Part shown: positions 1 to 7,948 of the stretch, piece by piece
How positions within the stretch are numbered: the first letter of the stretch is position 1
Layout of the letters: each line of letters starts with the position of its first letter
NCBI RefSeq assembly: GCF_017901135.1
Contig: NZ_CP072801.1
Span: forward strand, 3,283,501-3,347,500
Direction: 5' to 3'
Length of the DNA: 64,000 nucleotides
Source of the DNA: Thiothrix litoralis
GTDB lineage: Bacteria; Pseudomonadota; Gammaproteobacteria; Thiotrichales; Thiotrichaceae
Notes under the pieces: generated by a model
What the model was told of the DNA's origin: nothing
What the model saw: the letters and a program-made list of their open reading frames with translations, nothing else
Database searches by the model: none
Made by a program: the position numbers and the translations under genes

Positions 1-418
1 GCATCCGCACTGACCCAAGGTGGGGGATGCGGATGCGGGAAGTGTCAACGGAAAATTGGTCGTTGGTCAGGGTGAAGCTGTCATGGCTTTTGCCTTTCTT
101 TTTGAATTGCGGGTACTTGGCGTGACCTGCAAAGAAGTTCTTGAAGGCTACGCCCAGTTGGATGATCGCCATTTGTGGGGCGTTTTTGGTGACTTCCAGC
201 ATCCACGGGAATTGCTCGCGTTTGATGGCATTGAGTTGTTTGCGGAGTGAAAACTGCGAGGGTTTGGGGAGGTCGTTATCGTCTTTCCATGCGGCGTATT
301 GGGTTTGCCATTCCGCTAACGCCCAGTTGTAGGTAAACCGTGCAGTGCCTGCGGCTTTAGCAAAGTAAGTGGCTTGTTTGTTGTTGGGGTCAAGGCGAAT
401 TTTGTGGCTGATGATCAT
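1..418 (-). CDS. IS607-type TnpB (OrfB) protein, partial, runs off the left edge
   Basis: The reading frame starts with ATG at 418 and stays open to position 1, about 139 codons. It reads MIISHKIRLDPNNKQATYF at the start, then a TARFTYNWALAEW block and a KNFFAGHAKYPQFKKKG block, both typical of the N-terminal half of OrfB/TnpB proteins of the IS200/IS605 and IS607 families. TnpB is an RNA-guided nuclease that accompanies a transposase. The catalytic RuvC part would lie beyond the window, so intactness cannot be judged. Its start overlaps the stop of a serine-recombinase remnant by 4 bp (ATGA at 415-418), the usual tnpA-tnpB arrangement of IS607 elements. The family is secure from the conserved blocks; IS607 membership rests on the neighbour. 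Confidence 0.8.
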   Translation of the reverse strand, partial: MIISHKIRLDPNNKQATYFAKAAGTARFTYNWALAEWQTQYAAWKDDNDLPKPSQFSLRKQLNAIKREQFPWMLEVTKNAPQMAIIQLGVAFKNFFAGHAKYPQFKKKGKSHDSFTLTNDQFSVDTSRIRIPHLGSVRM

Positions 419-626
419 GTGCGGGAATCTTCCACGGCTTGCTTTACACCGTCCAGCAGTTTTTTGTTTTTGCGGGAACGCGAGCCGTATAAACGGGCAG
501 AAAATACCGTGATGATTTCCAGCACGTCACTTGCCAAGTCTTCTTCAAACGTGGTGCCTTCTCCCTTATTGACGATGATCACCTCAACCATTCTGCCGCT
601 TCACCGATGGATAGTAACTCGTCCAT
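415..626 (-). pseudogene. IS607-type serine recombinase tnpA, internally deleted
   Basis: ATG at 626 opens the peptide MDELLSIGEAAEWLR, which matches the start of the MerR-like helix-turn-helix of IS607 TnpA, and then hits TGA. Directly after it, one frame over, comes VIIVNKGEG and then DVLEIITVFSARLYGSRSR, the C-terminal part of the IS607 serine resolvase, ending in TGA at 415-417. The catalytic middle of the protein is missing, so the gene is dead. The ATGA overlap with the downstream tnpB is preserved. The upstream stretch 627-660 is AT-rich. The deletion is inferred from the family's usual length of about 200 residues. Confidence 0.75.
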
Positions 627-671
627 GTTGTGTATATTAGTATAATTATGTATAAGTTTCAAGTGAACTGT

Positions 672-681
672 AACTTACCCT
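672..681. repeat. Left target-site duplication of the ISAs1-family element
   Basis: The ten bases AACTTACCCT lie immediately before the left end of the element and are identical to 1943-1952. Confidence 0.85.
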
Positions 682-682
682 T

Positions 683-700
683 AGGGCAATCGCATTAAAA
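683..700. repeat. Left terminal inverted repeat of the ISAs1-family element
   Basis: The 18 bases starting AGGGCAATCGCATTAAAA are the exact reverse complement of 1924-1941; the outermost base of the element (682) is unpaired with its partner (1942). Confidence 0.9.
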
Positions 701-754
701 TACTCTTGACAAAACCACGATAAGCCCGTTTCCTATCAGGCTTTTTGTAGCCCC

Positions 755-1903
755 ATGAAACAACTCCATTCAACGGCGTCGATAGTCGACCATTTTGCTT
801 CAATCCCTGATCCGCGAATGGATCGTCGCAAGCGGCACAAACTGAGCGATATTTTCTTCATCACCTTGTGTGCGGTGATTTGCGGTGCGGATGACTGGGC
901 ATCCATCGAACAGTTTGGCAAAGCCAAAGAAAAGTGGTTCACCGCCGTACTGAATTTGAAACAAGGCATTCCGTCACACGACACGTTTGGGCGGATTTTT
1001 GCGCTGATCGATACCCAGAAGTTCAGTGAGTGTTTTAGCCGTTGGGTGGCAGACCTGTCCGGTCTCAGCAGCGGCGAGATCATCGCGATTGACGGTAAAT
1101 GCCTGCGCCGTAGCCTCGATCGTGCCTCCGGCAAGTCCGCCATTTACATGGTCAGTGCATGGGCAAGCCAGAATCAGCTAGTGCTGGGTCAGCAGCGGGT
1201 GGATGACAAGTCCAATGAAATCACCGCCATCCCTAAGTTGTTGATGCAGCTTAATATTGCGGGTGCGGTGGTGACCTTGGATGCGATGGGCTGCCAAACG
1301 GCGATTGCCCAGCAGATCGTGGATCAGGGGGCTGATTACCTGCTCAGCCTGAAGGGCAACCAAGGCACACTCCATCAGGACGTGAAACTGTTTTTTGAAT
1401 CCGCCAACACCTGCCCGCCGAGTGGGCACACCAACGATGACGGCGGGCATGGGCGAATTGAAACCCGCATCGTGCGGGCTACCTCGGACATTAAGTGGCT
1501 AAAGAAAGACCATCCCCATTGGACTAAGCTCACCAGCATCATTGCCGTCACCGCCATCCGCGAATGCAAAGACAAAACCACTGAGGAAACCCGTTACTTC
1601 ATCAGCAGCATGGATGCTTCCAACCCTGAACGTTTGGGGCAAATCGTGCGGGCGCATTGGGGCATTGAAAACAACCTGCATTGGGTGTTGGATTATGCTT
1701 TTCGTGAAGACGACCAACGGATGCGCTCCGGCAATGGCGATGCCAACATGGCAGTTGTCCGGCACATTGCCCTCAATTTGGTCAAAACCGAGAAAACCGT
1801 CAAGCTCGGTGTAAAGAACAAGCGTCTCAATGCGGGCTGGGATGAGGACTATCTGCTAAAAATCGTCACAGGCAGACCGGGGGCTACCAAGCCTAAAATT
1901 TAG
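755..1903 (+). CDS. ISAs1-family transposase
   Basis: The 382-residue protein is full length for the ISAs1 (H-repeat-associated) DDE transposases. It has the N-terminal DUF4338-like block (IVDHFASIPDPRMDRRKRH, then DIFFITLCAVICGADDW), the catalytic region around IAIDGKCLRRS, the VTLDAMGCQTAIAQQI motif, and the C-terminal RAHWGIENNLHWVLDYAFRED block with the conserved acidic residue. It catalyses cut-and-paste or replicative movement of its element. No frameshift or internal stop is present, so it should be active. ATG at 755 lies 73 bp inside the left end and is the only sensible start. Confidence 0.95.
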   Translation: MKQLHSTASIVDHFASIPDPRMDRRKRHKLSDIFFITLCAVICGADDWASIEQFGKAKEKWFTAVLNLKQGIPSHDTFGRIFALIDTQKFSECFSRWVADLSGLSSGEIIAIDGKCLRRSLDRASGKSAIYMVSAWASQNQLVLGQQRVDDKSNEITAIPKLLMQLNIAGAVVTLDAMGCQTAIAQQIVDQGADYLLSLKGNQGTLHQDVKLFFESANTCPPSGHTNDDGGHGRIETRIVRATSDIKWLKKDHPHWTKLTSIIAVTAIRECKDKTTEETRYFISSMDASNPERLGQIVRAHWGIENNLHWVLDYAFREDDQRMRSGNGDANMAVVRHIALNLVKTEKTVKLGVKNKRLNAGWDEDYLLKIVTGRPGATKPKI

Positions 1904-1923
1904 AGCTTTGTAAAACAAGATGT

Positions 1924-1941
1924 TTTTAATGCGATTGCCCT
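1924..1941. repeat. Right terminal inverted repeat of the ISAs1-family element
   Basis: Exact reverse complement of 683-700. The stop codon of the leftward methyltransferase gene (1926-1928) falls inside it. Confidence 0.9.
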
Positions 1942-2786
1942 GAACTTACCCTCAGCAAATTACCGTAGAACAACTCTTTACCCGTGCTGGTCTGCATCCA
2001 CAATTCGCGAAGTTCGCAATCTTGCGGTCTGAAATACTGGTGTGCCAACCGAGCAATGTCCAACAAGCCAATGGTCGGCGAGTAGGTGTTGAGGATCAGG
2101 AAACTGTCTTGCGCCAATAAACCCTGCACACCTTCCAGCAGTGCTTCCAGCTTATTGTCGAGCTTCCATTTTTCGCCTTTTTTGCCCAAGCCCCACGCGG
2201 GCGGATCCATAATAATGCCTTGGTAATGCCTGCCGCGTTTGAGTTCGCGTTCGACGAACTTGAGCGCGTCTTCGCGCACCCACTTGATGTCAGCCAGCCC
2301 GCTGCGCTCCATATTGGTGTGCGCCCAGGTCAGCAGTTGTTTGATAGAATCGACGTGCAAGGTTTCCGCTCCGGTTTGCCGTGCCACACACGACGCCGCT
2401 CCGGTATACGCAAACAGGTTGAGGAAACGTCCGTCGGCAGGCAAACGTTCGGCAATAAAATCCCAGTTGCTGCGCTGTTCGGGGAACAGGCCAAGGTGCT
2501 TGAAACGGGTCAATTCCAGTTGGAAACGCAAGCGCTGATAACCGATTTCCCACGTAGTCGGGGCGGCATCACGCAAGGCTTGCCAAGTACCGGAATGCTT
2601 GTCGGTTTCAATGAACTCCCAATGTGCCTGTGTGCGCCAGTCGCTGTAAGACATACCGGGCTTGAAATAGGCTTGCACCTCGGGGCGGATGGTGAGGATT
2701 TTCCCCCAACGTTCCAGCTTTTTGCCGTCGCCTGCGTCGAGCAGTTCGTAATCATCCCAACCTTGGGTGTAGAGGCGTTGGTTCAT
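1926..2786 (-). CDS. Class I SAM-dependent methyltransferase, C-terminus altered by an IS
   Basis: The 286-residue protein resembles the RlmI/RlmK-type (COG1092) methyltransferases. The SAM-binding motif I is FLNLFAYTGAASCVA near residue 125, the acidic end of strand 2 follows (LHVDSIKQ), and the catalytic-type motif IV is DPPAWG near residue 200. The substrate is unknown; rRNA is the usual target of relatives. The last residues (SGQSH) and the stop come from the inserted ISAs1-family element. Without the element the frame would read on to YSSLETYT and a TAA near 648, so about eight residues were replaced by five. Its ATG overlaps the stop of the upstream gene by 4 bp, so the two are probably cotranscribed. 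Confidence 0.85.
   Translation of the reverse strand: MNQRLYTQGWDDYELLDAGDGKKLERWGKILTIRPEVQAYFKPGMSYSDWRTQAHWEFIETDKHSGTWQALRDAAPTTWEIGYQRLRFQLELTRFKHLGLFPEQRSNWDFIAERLPADGRFLNLFAYTGAASCVARQTGAETLHVDSIKQLLTWAHTNMERSGLADIKWVREDALKFVERELKRGRHYQGIIMDPPAWGLGKKGEKWKLDNKLEALLEGVQGLLAQDSFLILNTYSPTIGLLDIARLAHQYFRPQDCELRELWMQTSTGKELFYGNLLRVSSGQSH
1943..1952. repeat. Right target-site duplication of the ISAs1-family element
   Basis: Identical to the ten bases at 672-681. Confidence 0.85.
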
Positions 2787-3739
2787 ACTCTCGATGCCAA
2801 GGATGCTTTGCCCGCCATGTGTTTGGATATGTGCTGCGCAACCAACGGTTTGCTGTCATGGACGGGCATCAGTGCCAAGGTGGGCAAGGAAAAATGGCTT
2901 AACGTTTTCACGGCGGCAGTATCCATTGGTTCGTCGGGTGGAGCATCATCCGTATCAGGCTCCTCTAGCGGTATGTCCAGCACCGTAGTGCCTGAGGTGG
3001 GAATAATGGTGGCGGTGGGGCTGATCACTTTCATGATAATGTCGGCGCGTTCTTGCGGCGGGAATTTGACGATAACATCCAGCACCTTCATGCGCATTTC
3101 GTGCGTCAATTTGCGTTCTTCAATTTGGTAATGGTGTTGCTGATGCAATTCGGTCATTTCCAGACGCGAGCGTCGCCAGATGTGGAAAAGAACCGCACCA
3201 GCAGCGGAAAGAACCAAAATAATACCCACACCTGCACCTGATAATACATAAATGTGCCTCTCCGTGGTTTCAGCCGTTTGACGCTGCATGGCTTCATCGT
3301 GCTGGAGGGTTATGCCCAGATGGGCATTTTTAGCCGCTAACTGTTGTTGATTGAGGGTAGCTTTGGCATCCAGCTCAAGCTGCTTCAGAGTCGTTTGGGT
3401 TTGCTGCTTTTGTTGCTCGACTTGTACTGCGCTGCTGGATGTCCATTGCTCGCTGGCCAGTTCTTTTTGCATTTTTAGCTGGGCTAATTGCGCATCATGG
3501 TTCAAGGTTTGTTGCTGGAGATAGGCTTGGTAATCGAGTTGCTGGCGGTTTAATTCCAGATCGCGTTGCAAGTCGAATTGCTTCAGGGTAATTTCATGCT
3601 GTTGTTTATCATCATCCAGCTCCAGTTGCGTCTTCACTTCTGCTGCCGTAAGGGGTTTGTCACTTTTGGCTAGTAAATAGCCTAAAAATGCGATAAATAG
3701 GGCAACAAATAGAAGCGTCAATACGCCAGAGGGTTTCAT
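2783..3739 (-). CDS. Membrane-anchored coiled-coil protein of unknown function
   Basis: The 318-residue protein is not recognised. It has an N-terminal membrane segment (residues about 6-24, LTLLFVALFIAFLGYLLA), a long glutamine- and lysine-rich coiled coil (about 35-150), a second membrane segment (about 165-190, YVLSGAGVGIILVLSAAGA), and a soluble tail with a LTHEMRMKVLDVIVKFPPQERADI stretch followed by an acidic, threonine-rich linker. This suggests two membrane spans with the coiled coil on one side and the tail on the other. It is upstream of, and overlaps by 4 bp, the methyltransferase gene. Function cannot be assigned. Confidence 0.75.
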   Translation of the reverse strand: MKPSGVLTLLFVALFIAFLGYLLAKSDKPLTAAEVKTQLELDDDKQQHEITLKQFDLQRDLELNRQQLDYQAYLQQQTLNHDAQLAQLKMQKELASEQWTSSSAVQVEQQKQQTQTTLKQLELDAKATLNQQQLAAKNAHLGITLQHDEAMQRQTAETTERHIYVLSGAGVGIILVLSAAGAVLFHIWRRSRLEMTELHQQHHYQIEERKLTHEMRMKVLDVIVKFPPQERADIIMKVISPTATIIPTSGTTVLDIPLEEPDTDDAPPDEPMDTAAVKTLSHFSLPTLALMPVHDSKPLVAQHISKHMAGKASLASRV

Positions 3740-3932
3740 AAATGATTCACGCCAATCGAAACTAAAATAACCAAATTAAACAGGGTAATACTCCCCATCC
3801 GCGTTCCTTGCTCTTGGGTTATAGCTGTGCTGTATATAGCTACACTCTACCTTAAAAGTACAGGGCAACTGAGTAAATTTCAAGAAAAAACAGGTAATCA
3901 GGGCATGTTTCCCGTATAAATGGTCTGCCCCA

Positions 3933-4691
3933 CTACTGAGACTTTCCTCGTCCTGATTTACGCTGCTCACCAAATAGGCGTTCGTAATCCCAATCACGCA
4001 AGGCCAGCAGTACGGTGGAACCCTTGCGCTCCCCCACAGGCAGGCTGGCATCATCCTTGCTAAGGGAATCGAAATCTTTCGCCAGTTGCGTCATTTTACG
4101 CTGAAACAGCGCATTGCTGGCATCGCTCAACATGCCATTCAGCACCACCAGCTTTTCATGGGTCTTGCTGAAACGGCTGTGAAAGAATTCGGTTTCGATC
4201 TTGGCGAGGAACAGTTTCATGATAGGGCCATCATCGCGCCATTTAAAATTGGGCGCAACCAGCAGCTTGATGCGGTTGCCGGGCAGCAATTCGATGATGT
4301 GCAAGCGGTCGAGGTGCGCCAGATAGCGGATCACCTGCGCTTCACTGAAATTGTAACGGCTGATGATTTCTTGCCATGACCAGCGATTAAGCACCAGTAC
4401 CGTCACCAGCAGCAGACTGAGGTCGTCGGCAATTTCTTTTTCCTGTGCGTGTGTCAGTTCGCTGATCGGCTTGGCGTGTTCGGCACGCATTTCATGCACC
4501 AGATCGGAAATTTCCATGCCCATCAAGGCACACACGTCATCCAAGCGTTGCAGTGAAAGGTTTTGTTCGGAAAACAGGCGTTTGACGCTGGCTTCGGAGA
4601 GTTGCAGGCAATCGGCAACATCCACATAGGTTTTATTGTGGCGCTTGAGGAGCTTTTTGAGGGTGGTAATGAGTTCGGTGGTTTGCGGCAT
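3933..4691 (-). CDS. XRE-family helix-turn-helix transcriptional regulator
   Basis: The 252-residue protein begins with a Cro/C1-type helix-turn-helix (residues about 5-60: LKRHNKTYVDVADCLQLSE then VKRLFSEQNLSLQRLDDVC). The rest, about 190 residues, includes a second winged-helix-like part (WQEIISRYNFSEAQVIRYL, then LDRLHIIELLPGNRIKLLV) and a C-terminal helical region. This architecture occurs in a family of uncharacterised regulators. It is a single gene. A 7-bp inverted repeat just upstream is a possible autoregulatory site. The genes it controls cannot be told from the sequence. Confidence 0.85.
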   Translation of the reverse strand: MPQTTELITTLKKLLKRHNKTYVDVADCLQLSEASVKRLFSEQNLSLQRLDDVCALMGMEISDLVHEMRAEHAKPISELTHAQEKEIADDLSLLLVTVLVLNRWSWQEIISRYNFSEAQVIRYLAHLDRLHIIELLPGNRIKLLVAPNFKWRDDGPIMKLFLAKIETEFFHSRFSKTHEKLVVLNGMLSDASNALFQRKMTQLAKDFDSLSKDDASLPVGERKGSTVLLALRDWDYERLFGEQRKSGRGKSQ

Positions 4692-4693
4692 AG

Positions 4694-4728
4694 GGTACTT
4701 AGATGATAGTTATTACTGTTAAAGTACC
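4694..4728. promoter_or_regulatory. Inverted repeat upstream of the XRE regulator, possible operator
   Basis: GGTACTT (4694-4700) and AAGTACC (4722-4728) form a 7-bp inverted repeat with a 21-bp AT-rich spacer, starting 3 bp upstream of the regulator's start codon. Position suggests autoregulation; no binding data. Confidence 0.35.
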
Positions 4729-4896
4729 GCATGGTAATACGTTTTAAGGATAAATAGCGGGTAGAGGCACAAGATTTCGCGCTCCTACCCTTCAGGGTTT
4801 ACCCCAGTTTATTGCATTCAATATAAGAATCAGCACTGTTTATGAGTGCTATCATAGACACAAAACGATGGATAGAATTTTATACATCCGAGACAT

Positions 4897-5169
4897 TTAC
4901 TCAGCATATTCTTTAAGGATTTTGTTGGTTTTGGCTTCGTTGATACGGTTCGCCAAACGTTGCGCTTCGTGGTCATCACGCAGGGTTTTCGAGAGCATAA
5001 TGGTGGAACTGACAAGAAACAGGGCGTTTAACGCCAGATACCCCTTGGTCAATAAGTTGCCTTCCAGAAAGAAAATGAAGGCGACCATTGCCGTTAAAGC
5101 GATACCGAACGTCAGCTTGACGAAAAATGTCCAGCTACTGCTATTGGGAAGGGCGAGTGTGTCGTTCAT
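4897..5169 (-). CDS. YiaA/YiaB-type small inner-membrane protein
   Basis: The 90-residue protein has two hydrophobic helices (about 18-36, KLTFGIALTAMVAFIFFLEG, and about 42-62, GYLALNALFLVSSTIMLSK) separated by a short turn, the pattern of the YiaA/YiaB two-helix family, followed by a charged tail (LRDDHEAQRLANRINEAK). Function of the family is unknown. ATG at 5169 is preceded by a good AGAGGA ribosome-binding site. It is transcribed divergently from creD, with 284 bp between them. Confidence 0.8.
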   Translation of the reverse strand: MNDTLALPNSSSWTFFVKLTFGIALTAMVAFIFFLEGNLLTKGYLALNALFLVSSTIMLSKTLRDDHEAQRLANRINEAKTNKILKEYAE

Positions 5170-5453
5170 GGTGTGTTCCTCTGGTTTGTCGTTTGGGTTG
5201 GTATGAGAGGAAGATTAGGCGAAGGTTGCGTGGGTCGCAATGCTGACCGCAGAGGTTGAATCCGGCAAGTCTTTGGGTAGCAAAATACGCTACTTGTGGG
5301 TCAGGCGTACCAAGCATTGACAGAATGCCCCCTTCACCTCTGCACCAAACCTGCATCCTTCTCCACTGCTTTTCCACACGGCTCTCACGGAATCTCCATT
5401 ACCTTTCTTTATGATGCAAAGCAACGCAGTCACCAGAACCCAAGGAGCCTTCC

Positions 5454-6875
5454 GTGCACAACCAGCGTTTCTACCTCAAACTTGCCATCATCGCTTTCCT
5501 GATCTTGTTTTTGCTGATTCCGCAAGCCTTCATGCTGGGGCTGGTCGGCGAACGCGCCAGTTGGCGGCAGCAAGCCTACAGCAGCATCGAACAAAGCTGG
5601 CCGGGGATGCAAACCCTCGCAGGCCCCGTGCTCATCGTGCCTTATCAGCTCACCTATAACACCAAGGAAAGGGTCAAGGACAAAGACGGTAAGGAACGCG
5701 AAACCGTGCGCGAAGTCACCGACCATGAGCTGCTTTACCTGATCCCCAACCAGCTCGACATTGCCAGCAAGCTGCAAAGCGCCTTGCGCTACCGGGGCAT
5801 TTACGACGTGCCGGTGTACAGCAGCGGCCTGCAAGTCAGCGGCGCATTCAACACTCAGCCCCTGCTCGACCTGATCGCCACCACCAAGGGCAAGCAACTC
5901 CACTGGGACAAGCCGCAACTGTCGGTAATGGTGCGTGACCAACGCGGCATTGCCGCCCCGCCCAGCCTGCAATGGAACGGAGCCAACCTCGCCTTCAAAC
6001 CTGGCAACAACCTGCCCGGCAGCGCCAGCGCGGGGATGCACGCCATTCTCCCCGAAATTGACCCTACCCAGACCAGCCAAGTGCCCTTCGCGTTTGATCT
6101 GGAATTGCGCGGAATGCATTCGATGAATTTTGCCCTGCTCGCCGAAAACAGCGCGGTAAAACTCAGCGCCAACTGGCCGCACCCCAGCTTCAGCGGCGAA
6201 TTGCTACCCGAAACCCGCGAAGTCAGCGACACCGGCTTCAACGCCGTGTGGAAAGCCTCGTCGTTTTCCTACAATGTCAGTGGCGCGTTGGAACAATGCC
6301 GTCAGGGTGAATGCGCTGGCTTACTGGAACGTGCGGTCGGTTTCGAGCTGATCCAGCCGGTGGATGTGTACCAGCAATCCGAACGCAGCATCAAATACGC
6401 CGCGCTGTTTATCGTGCTGACCTTCGTGGTGCTGATCCTGTTTGAATTGTTGAAAAAGCTGCGGGTACACCCGGTGCAATACACCCTCGTTGGCTTTGCG
6501 CTGTTGGTGTTCTACCTGCTGCTGATTTCGCTGTCGGAACACGTCGATTTCCTGCGGGCGTATACGGTGGCGGCACTCGCCAGCACCAGTTTGCTGACGC
6601 TGTACTTCGGGGCGATTTTGCACAGCCGCAAGCTGGGCTTGATGCTCGGTTCGGGGCTGGCGGGGTTATACGCACTGCTGTACGTCATCTTGCAGGCTGA
6701 AGAAAACGCCTTGCTGATGGGCAGTGTGCTGATTTTCGCGGTACTCGCGCTGCTGATGTTGGCCACCCGTCACCTTGACTGGTATGCCTTGACGGCGGGA
6801 AATTCCCCTAGCCGTACAGCTTCCGGTACAGACCAGCCTGCTCCAGTAATTGCTGATGACGCCCCTGTTCGCTGA
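5454..6875 (+). CDS. creD: CreD-type inner-membrane protein
   Basis: The 473-residue protein has the CreD layout: an N-terminal membrane segment (about 7-28), a large periplasmic domain containing the conserved WPGMQTLAGPVLIVPY block, and several closely packed C-terminal membrane segments (about 317-455). CreD of Escherichia coli (450 residues) is a target of the CreBC two-component system linked to envelope stress; no creBC is present here. GTG at 5454 is chosen because AAGGAG lies 6 bp upstream. The last roughly 23 residues are encoded antisense to an ABC-transporter remnant, so the native C-terminus was probably replaced after the final membrane segment. Confidence 0.9.
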   Translation: MHNQRFYLKLAIIAFLILFLLIPQAFMLGLVGERASWRQQAYSSIEQSWPGMQTLAGPVLIVPYQLTYNTKERVKDKDGKERETVREVTDHELLYLIPNQLDIASKLQSALRYRGIYDVPVYSSGLQVSGAFNTQPLLDLIATTKGKQLHWDKPQLSVMVRDQRGIAAPPSLQWNGANLAFKPGNNLPGSASAGMHAILPEIDPTQTSQVPFAFDLELRGMHSMNFALLAENSAVKLSANWPHPSFSGELLPETREVSDTGFNAVWKASSFSYNVSGALEQCRQGECAGLLERAVGFELIQPVDVYQQSERSIKYAALFIVLTFVVLILFELLKKLRVHPVQYTLVGFALLVFYLLLISLSEHVDFLRAYTVAALASTSLLTLYFGAILHSRKLGLMLGSGLAGLYALLYVILQAEENALLMGSVLIFAVLALLMLATRHLDWYALTAGNSPSRTASGTDQPAPVIADDAPVR

Positions 6876-6948
6876 TACTGCCGCCTTCAAACACAAAAAG
6901 GTGGTCAGCGTGGCACACCGCACTCAAGCGGTGTGCCACTCTCCAACG
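6808..6948 (-). pseudogene. ABC exporter ATPase, C-terminal fragment
   Basis: Read leftward, 6948-6808 encodes RWRVAHRLSAVCHADHLFV, then FEGGSISEQGRHQQLLEQ and AGLYRKLYG with a stop. This is the H-loop (VAHRLSAV) and terminal helix of an MsbA-like ABC exporter ATPase, about 46 residues of some 580. Nothing upstream matches the family, so only the tail survived. It overlaps the 3' end of creD on the other strand. Confidence 0.75.
6910..6939. repeat. Perfect 12-bp hairpin downstream of creD
   Basis: GTGGCACACCGC (6910-6921) and GCGGTGTGCCAC (6928-6939) form a perfect 12-bp stem with a 6-base loop, 35 bp after the creD stop. There is no T-run after it in either direction. It lies in the H-loop coding part of the ABC remnant, so it may be chance, but it could act as a transcript end for creD. 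Confidence 0.4.
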
Positions 6949-7124
6949 TAATCGCGTTTGAGTGCTTGACGCTATCATCTTTGACTGCCATCTACCCAAA
7001 TGGAACTACACCGTTGTCCCTTCCATTGCAATCGCTTAACCTAGGGAAGTTGTTTCGTGCGCGTTCCTTAATGGCAGTGGCCATTCTTACCACAGTAACA
7101 CCAAGGATGGATGCTCCTACTATC

Positions 7125-7868
7125 ATGAGAAAACTAGCACAAATATCTTTTCTATCGAGCATTTTTTTTGCATTAATTAGTGGTGGTTTTTTCCTACTTT
7201 TCCCCGACAAGGCGGCGACCGTCATGGATTACGTGAAACTCAAAACTGGCGGTAAATACAGCGTGGCGCAACGGCTGGAACAGTTCGGCACGGCTGCTGC
7301 CAGCCGCCTTGCACCACACTTTCAGCAAGCAGGCGTAGCATTTCCACCACCTGCCATTACCTTGCTGGCATTCAAAGACAGTAAGCGGCTGGAGCTTTAC
7401 GCCCGTGACCCGCAAGGTACATGGCAACAAGTGCGAACTTACCCCATCCAAGCCGCTAGCGGGGTGTTGGGGCCGAAACGGCGGGAAGGCGACCGCCAAG
7501 TGCCGGAAGGCATTTATGCCATCGAATCGCTTAACCCCAACAGCTTGTTTCATGTATCGTTGCGGCTCAATTACCCTAACGCTTTCGACCAGCAAATGGG
7601 GCTGGCGGATGGGCGCGAAGCACTGGGTTCTGACATCATGATCCACGGCAAAGCCAAATCCATCGGCTGTTTGGCAATGGGCGATGAGGTGGCAGAAGAA
7701 TTATTTGCGCTGGCGGCGTGGGTGGGCAAGGAAAACATGCGGGTGGCGATTGCCCCGACAGATTTCCGGCACAAGCCATTCGCACAACCCACTAGCTTGC
7801 CGTGGTGGGCAGGGGATTTGTACACAGCCTTGCGCACTGAACTTTCACATTATCCACTGGGAAATTAG
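7125..7868 (+). CDS. L,D-transpeptidase (YkuD/YafK-type) domain protein
   Basis: With ATG at 7125 the protein is 247 residues. It has an N-terminal membrane anchor or signal (MRKLAQISFLSSIFFALIS), and a catalytic domain with the YkuD motif SDIMIHGKAKSIGCLAMGD, in which the His and the Gly-Cys pair form the active site. PEGIY and the KRREGDRQV block are typical of the YafK-like branch (murein L,D-transpeptidase or hydrolase acting on peptidoglycan stems or on lipoprotein links). The frame is open 192 bp further upstream, but no family similarity is seen there; ATG at 7107 is an alternative start. Confidence 0.85.
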   Translation: MRKLAQISFLSSIFFALISGGFFLLFPDKAATVMDYVKLKTGGKYSVAQRLEQFGTAAASRLAPHFQQAGVAFPPPAITLLAFKDSKRLELYARDPQGTWQQVRTYPIQAASGVLGPKRREGDRQVPEGIYAIESLNPNSLFHVSLRLNYPNAFDQQMGLADGREALGSDIMIHGKAKSIGCLAMGDEVAEELFALAAWVGKENMRVAIAPTDFRHKPFAQPTSLPWWAGDLYTALRTELSHYPLGN

Positions 7869-7948
7869 CAATAATGGCAATCGCGCGTGCATTCACCAGC
7901 ACAATGCCATAAAGTTGCAAGCTATTGATCCAAAACACGAGCAGCCCC

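Larger units (their letters stand above)
682..1942 (+). mobile_element. ISAs1-family insertion sequence with target-site duplication
   Basis: The element is 1261 bp and carries one transposase gene. Imperfect terminal inverted repeats begin at 682 and 1942, with 18 exactly matching bases inside them. It is flanked by a perfect 10-bp direct repeat AACTTACCCT at 672-681 and 1943-1952, the length expected for an ISAs1 target duplication. Both repeats and the open reading frame are intact, so the insertion looks recent. It sits in the 3' end of the methyltransferase gene read from the right and supplies that gene's stop codon. Rejoining the target repeats restores a different gene end. Confidence 0.92.

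Noticed and set aside
3776-4054. A 92-codon minus-strand frame overlapping the end of the XRE regulator gene.
   Set aside because: Out of frame with the regulator, overlaps its coding end, and has no recognisable motif.
4832-4850. AGCACT-GTTTATG-AGTGCT hairpin as a terminator.
   Set aside because: The stem is only 6 bp and has no T-run on either strand.
6992-7225. A 77-codon minus-strand frame overlapping the L,D-transpeptidase start, with a hydrophobic stretch.
   Set aside because: The hydrophobic part is the antisense of the transpeptidase anchor region; no ribosome-binding site or family match.
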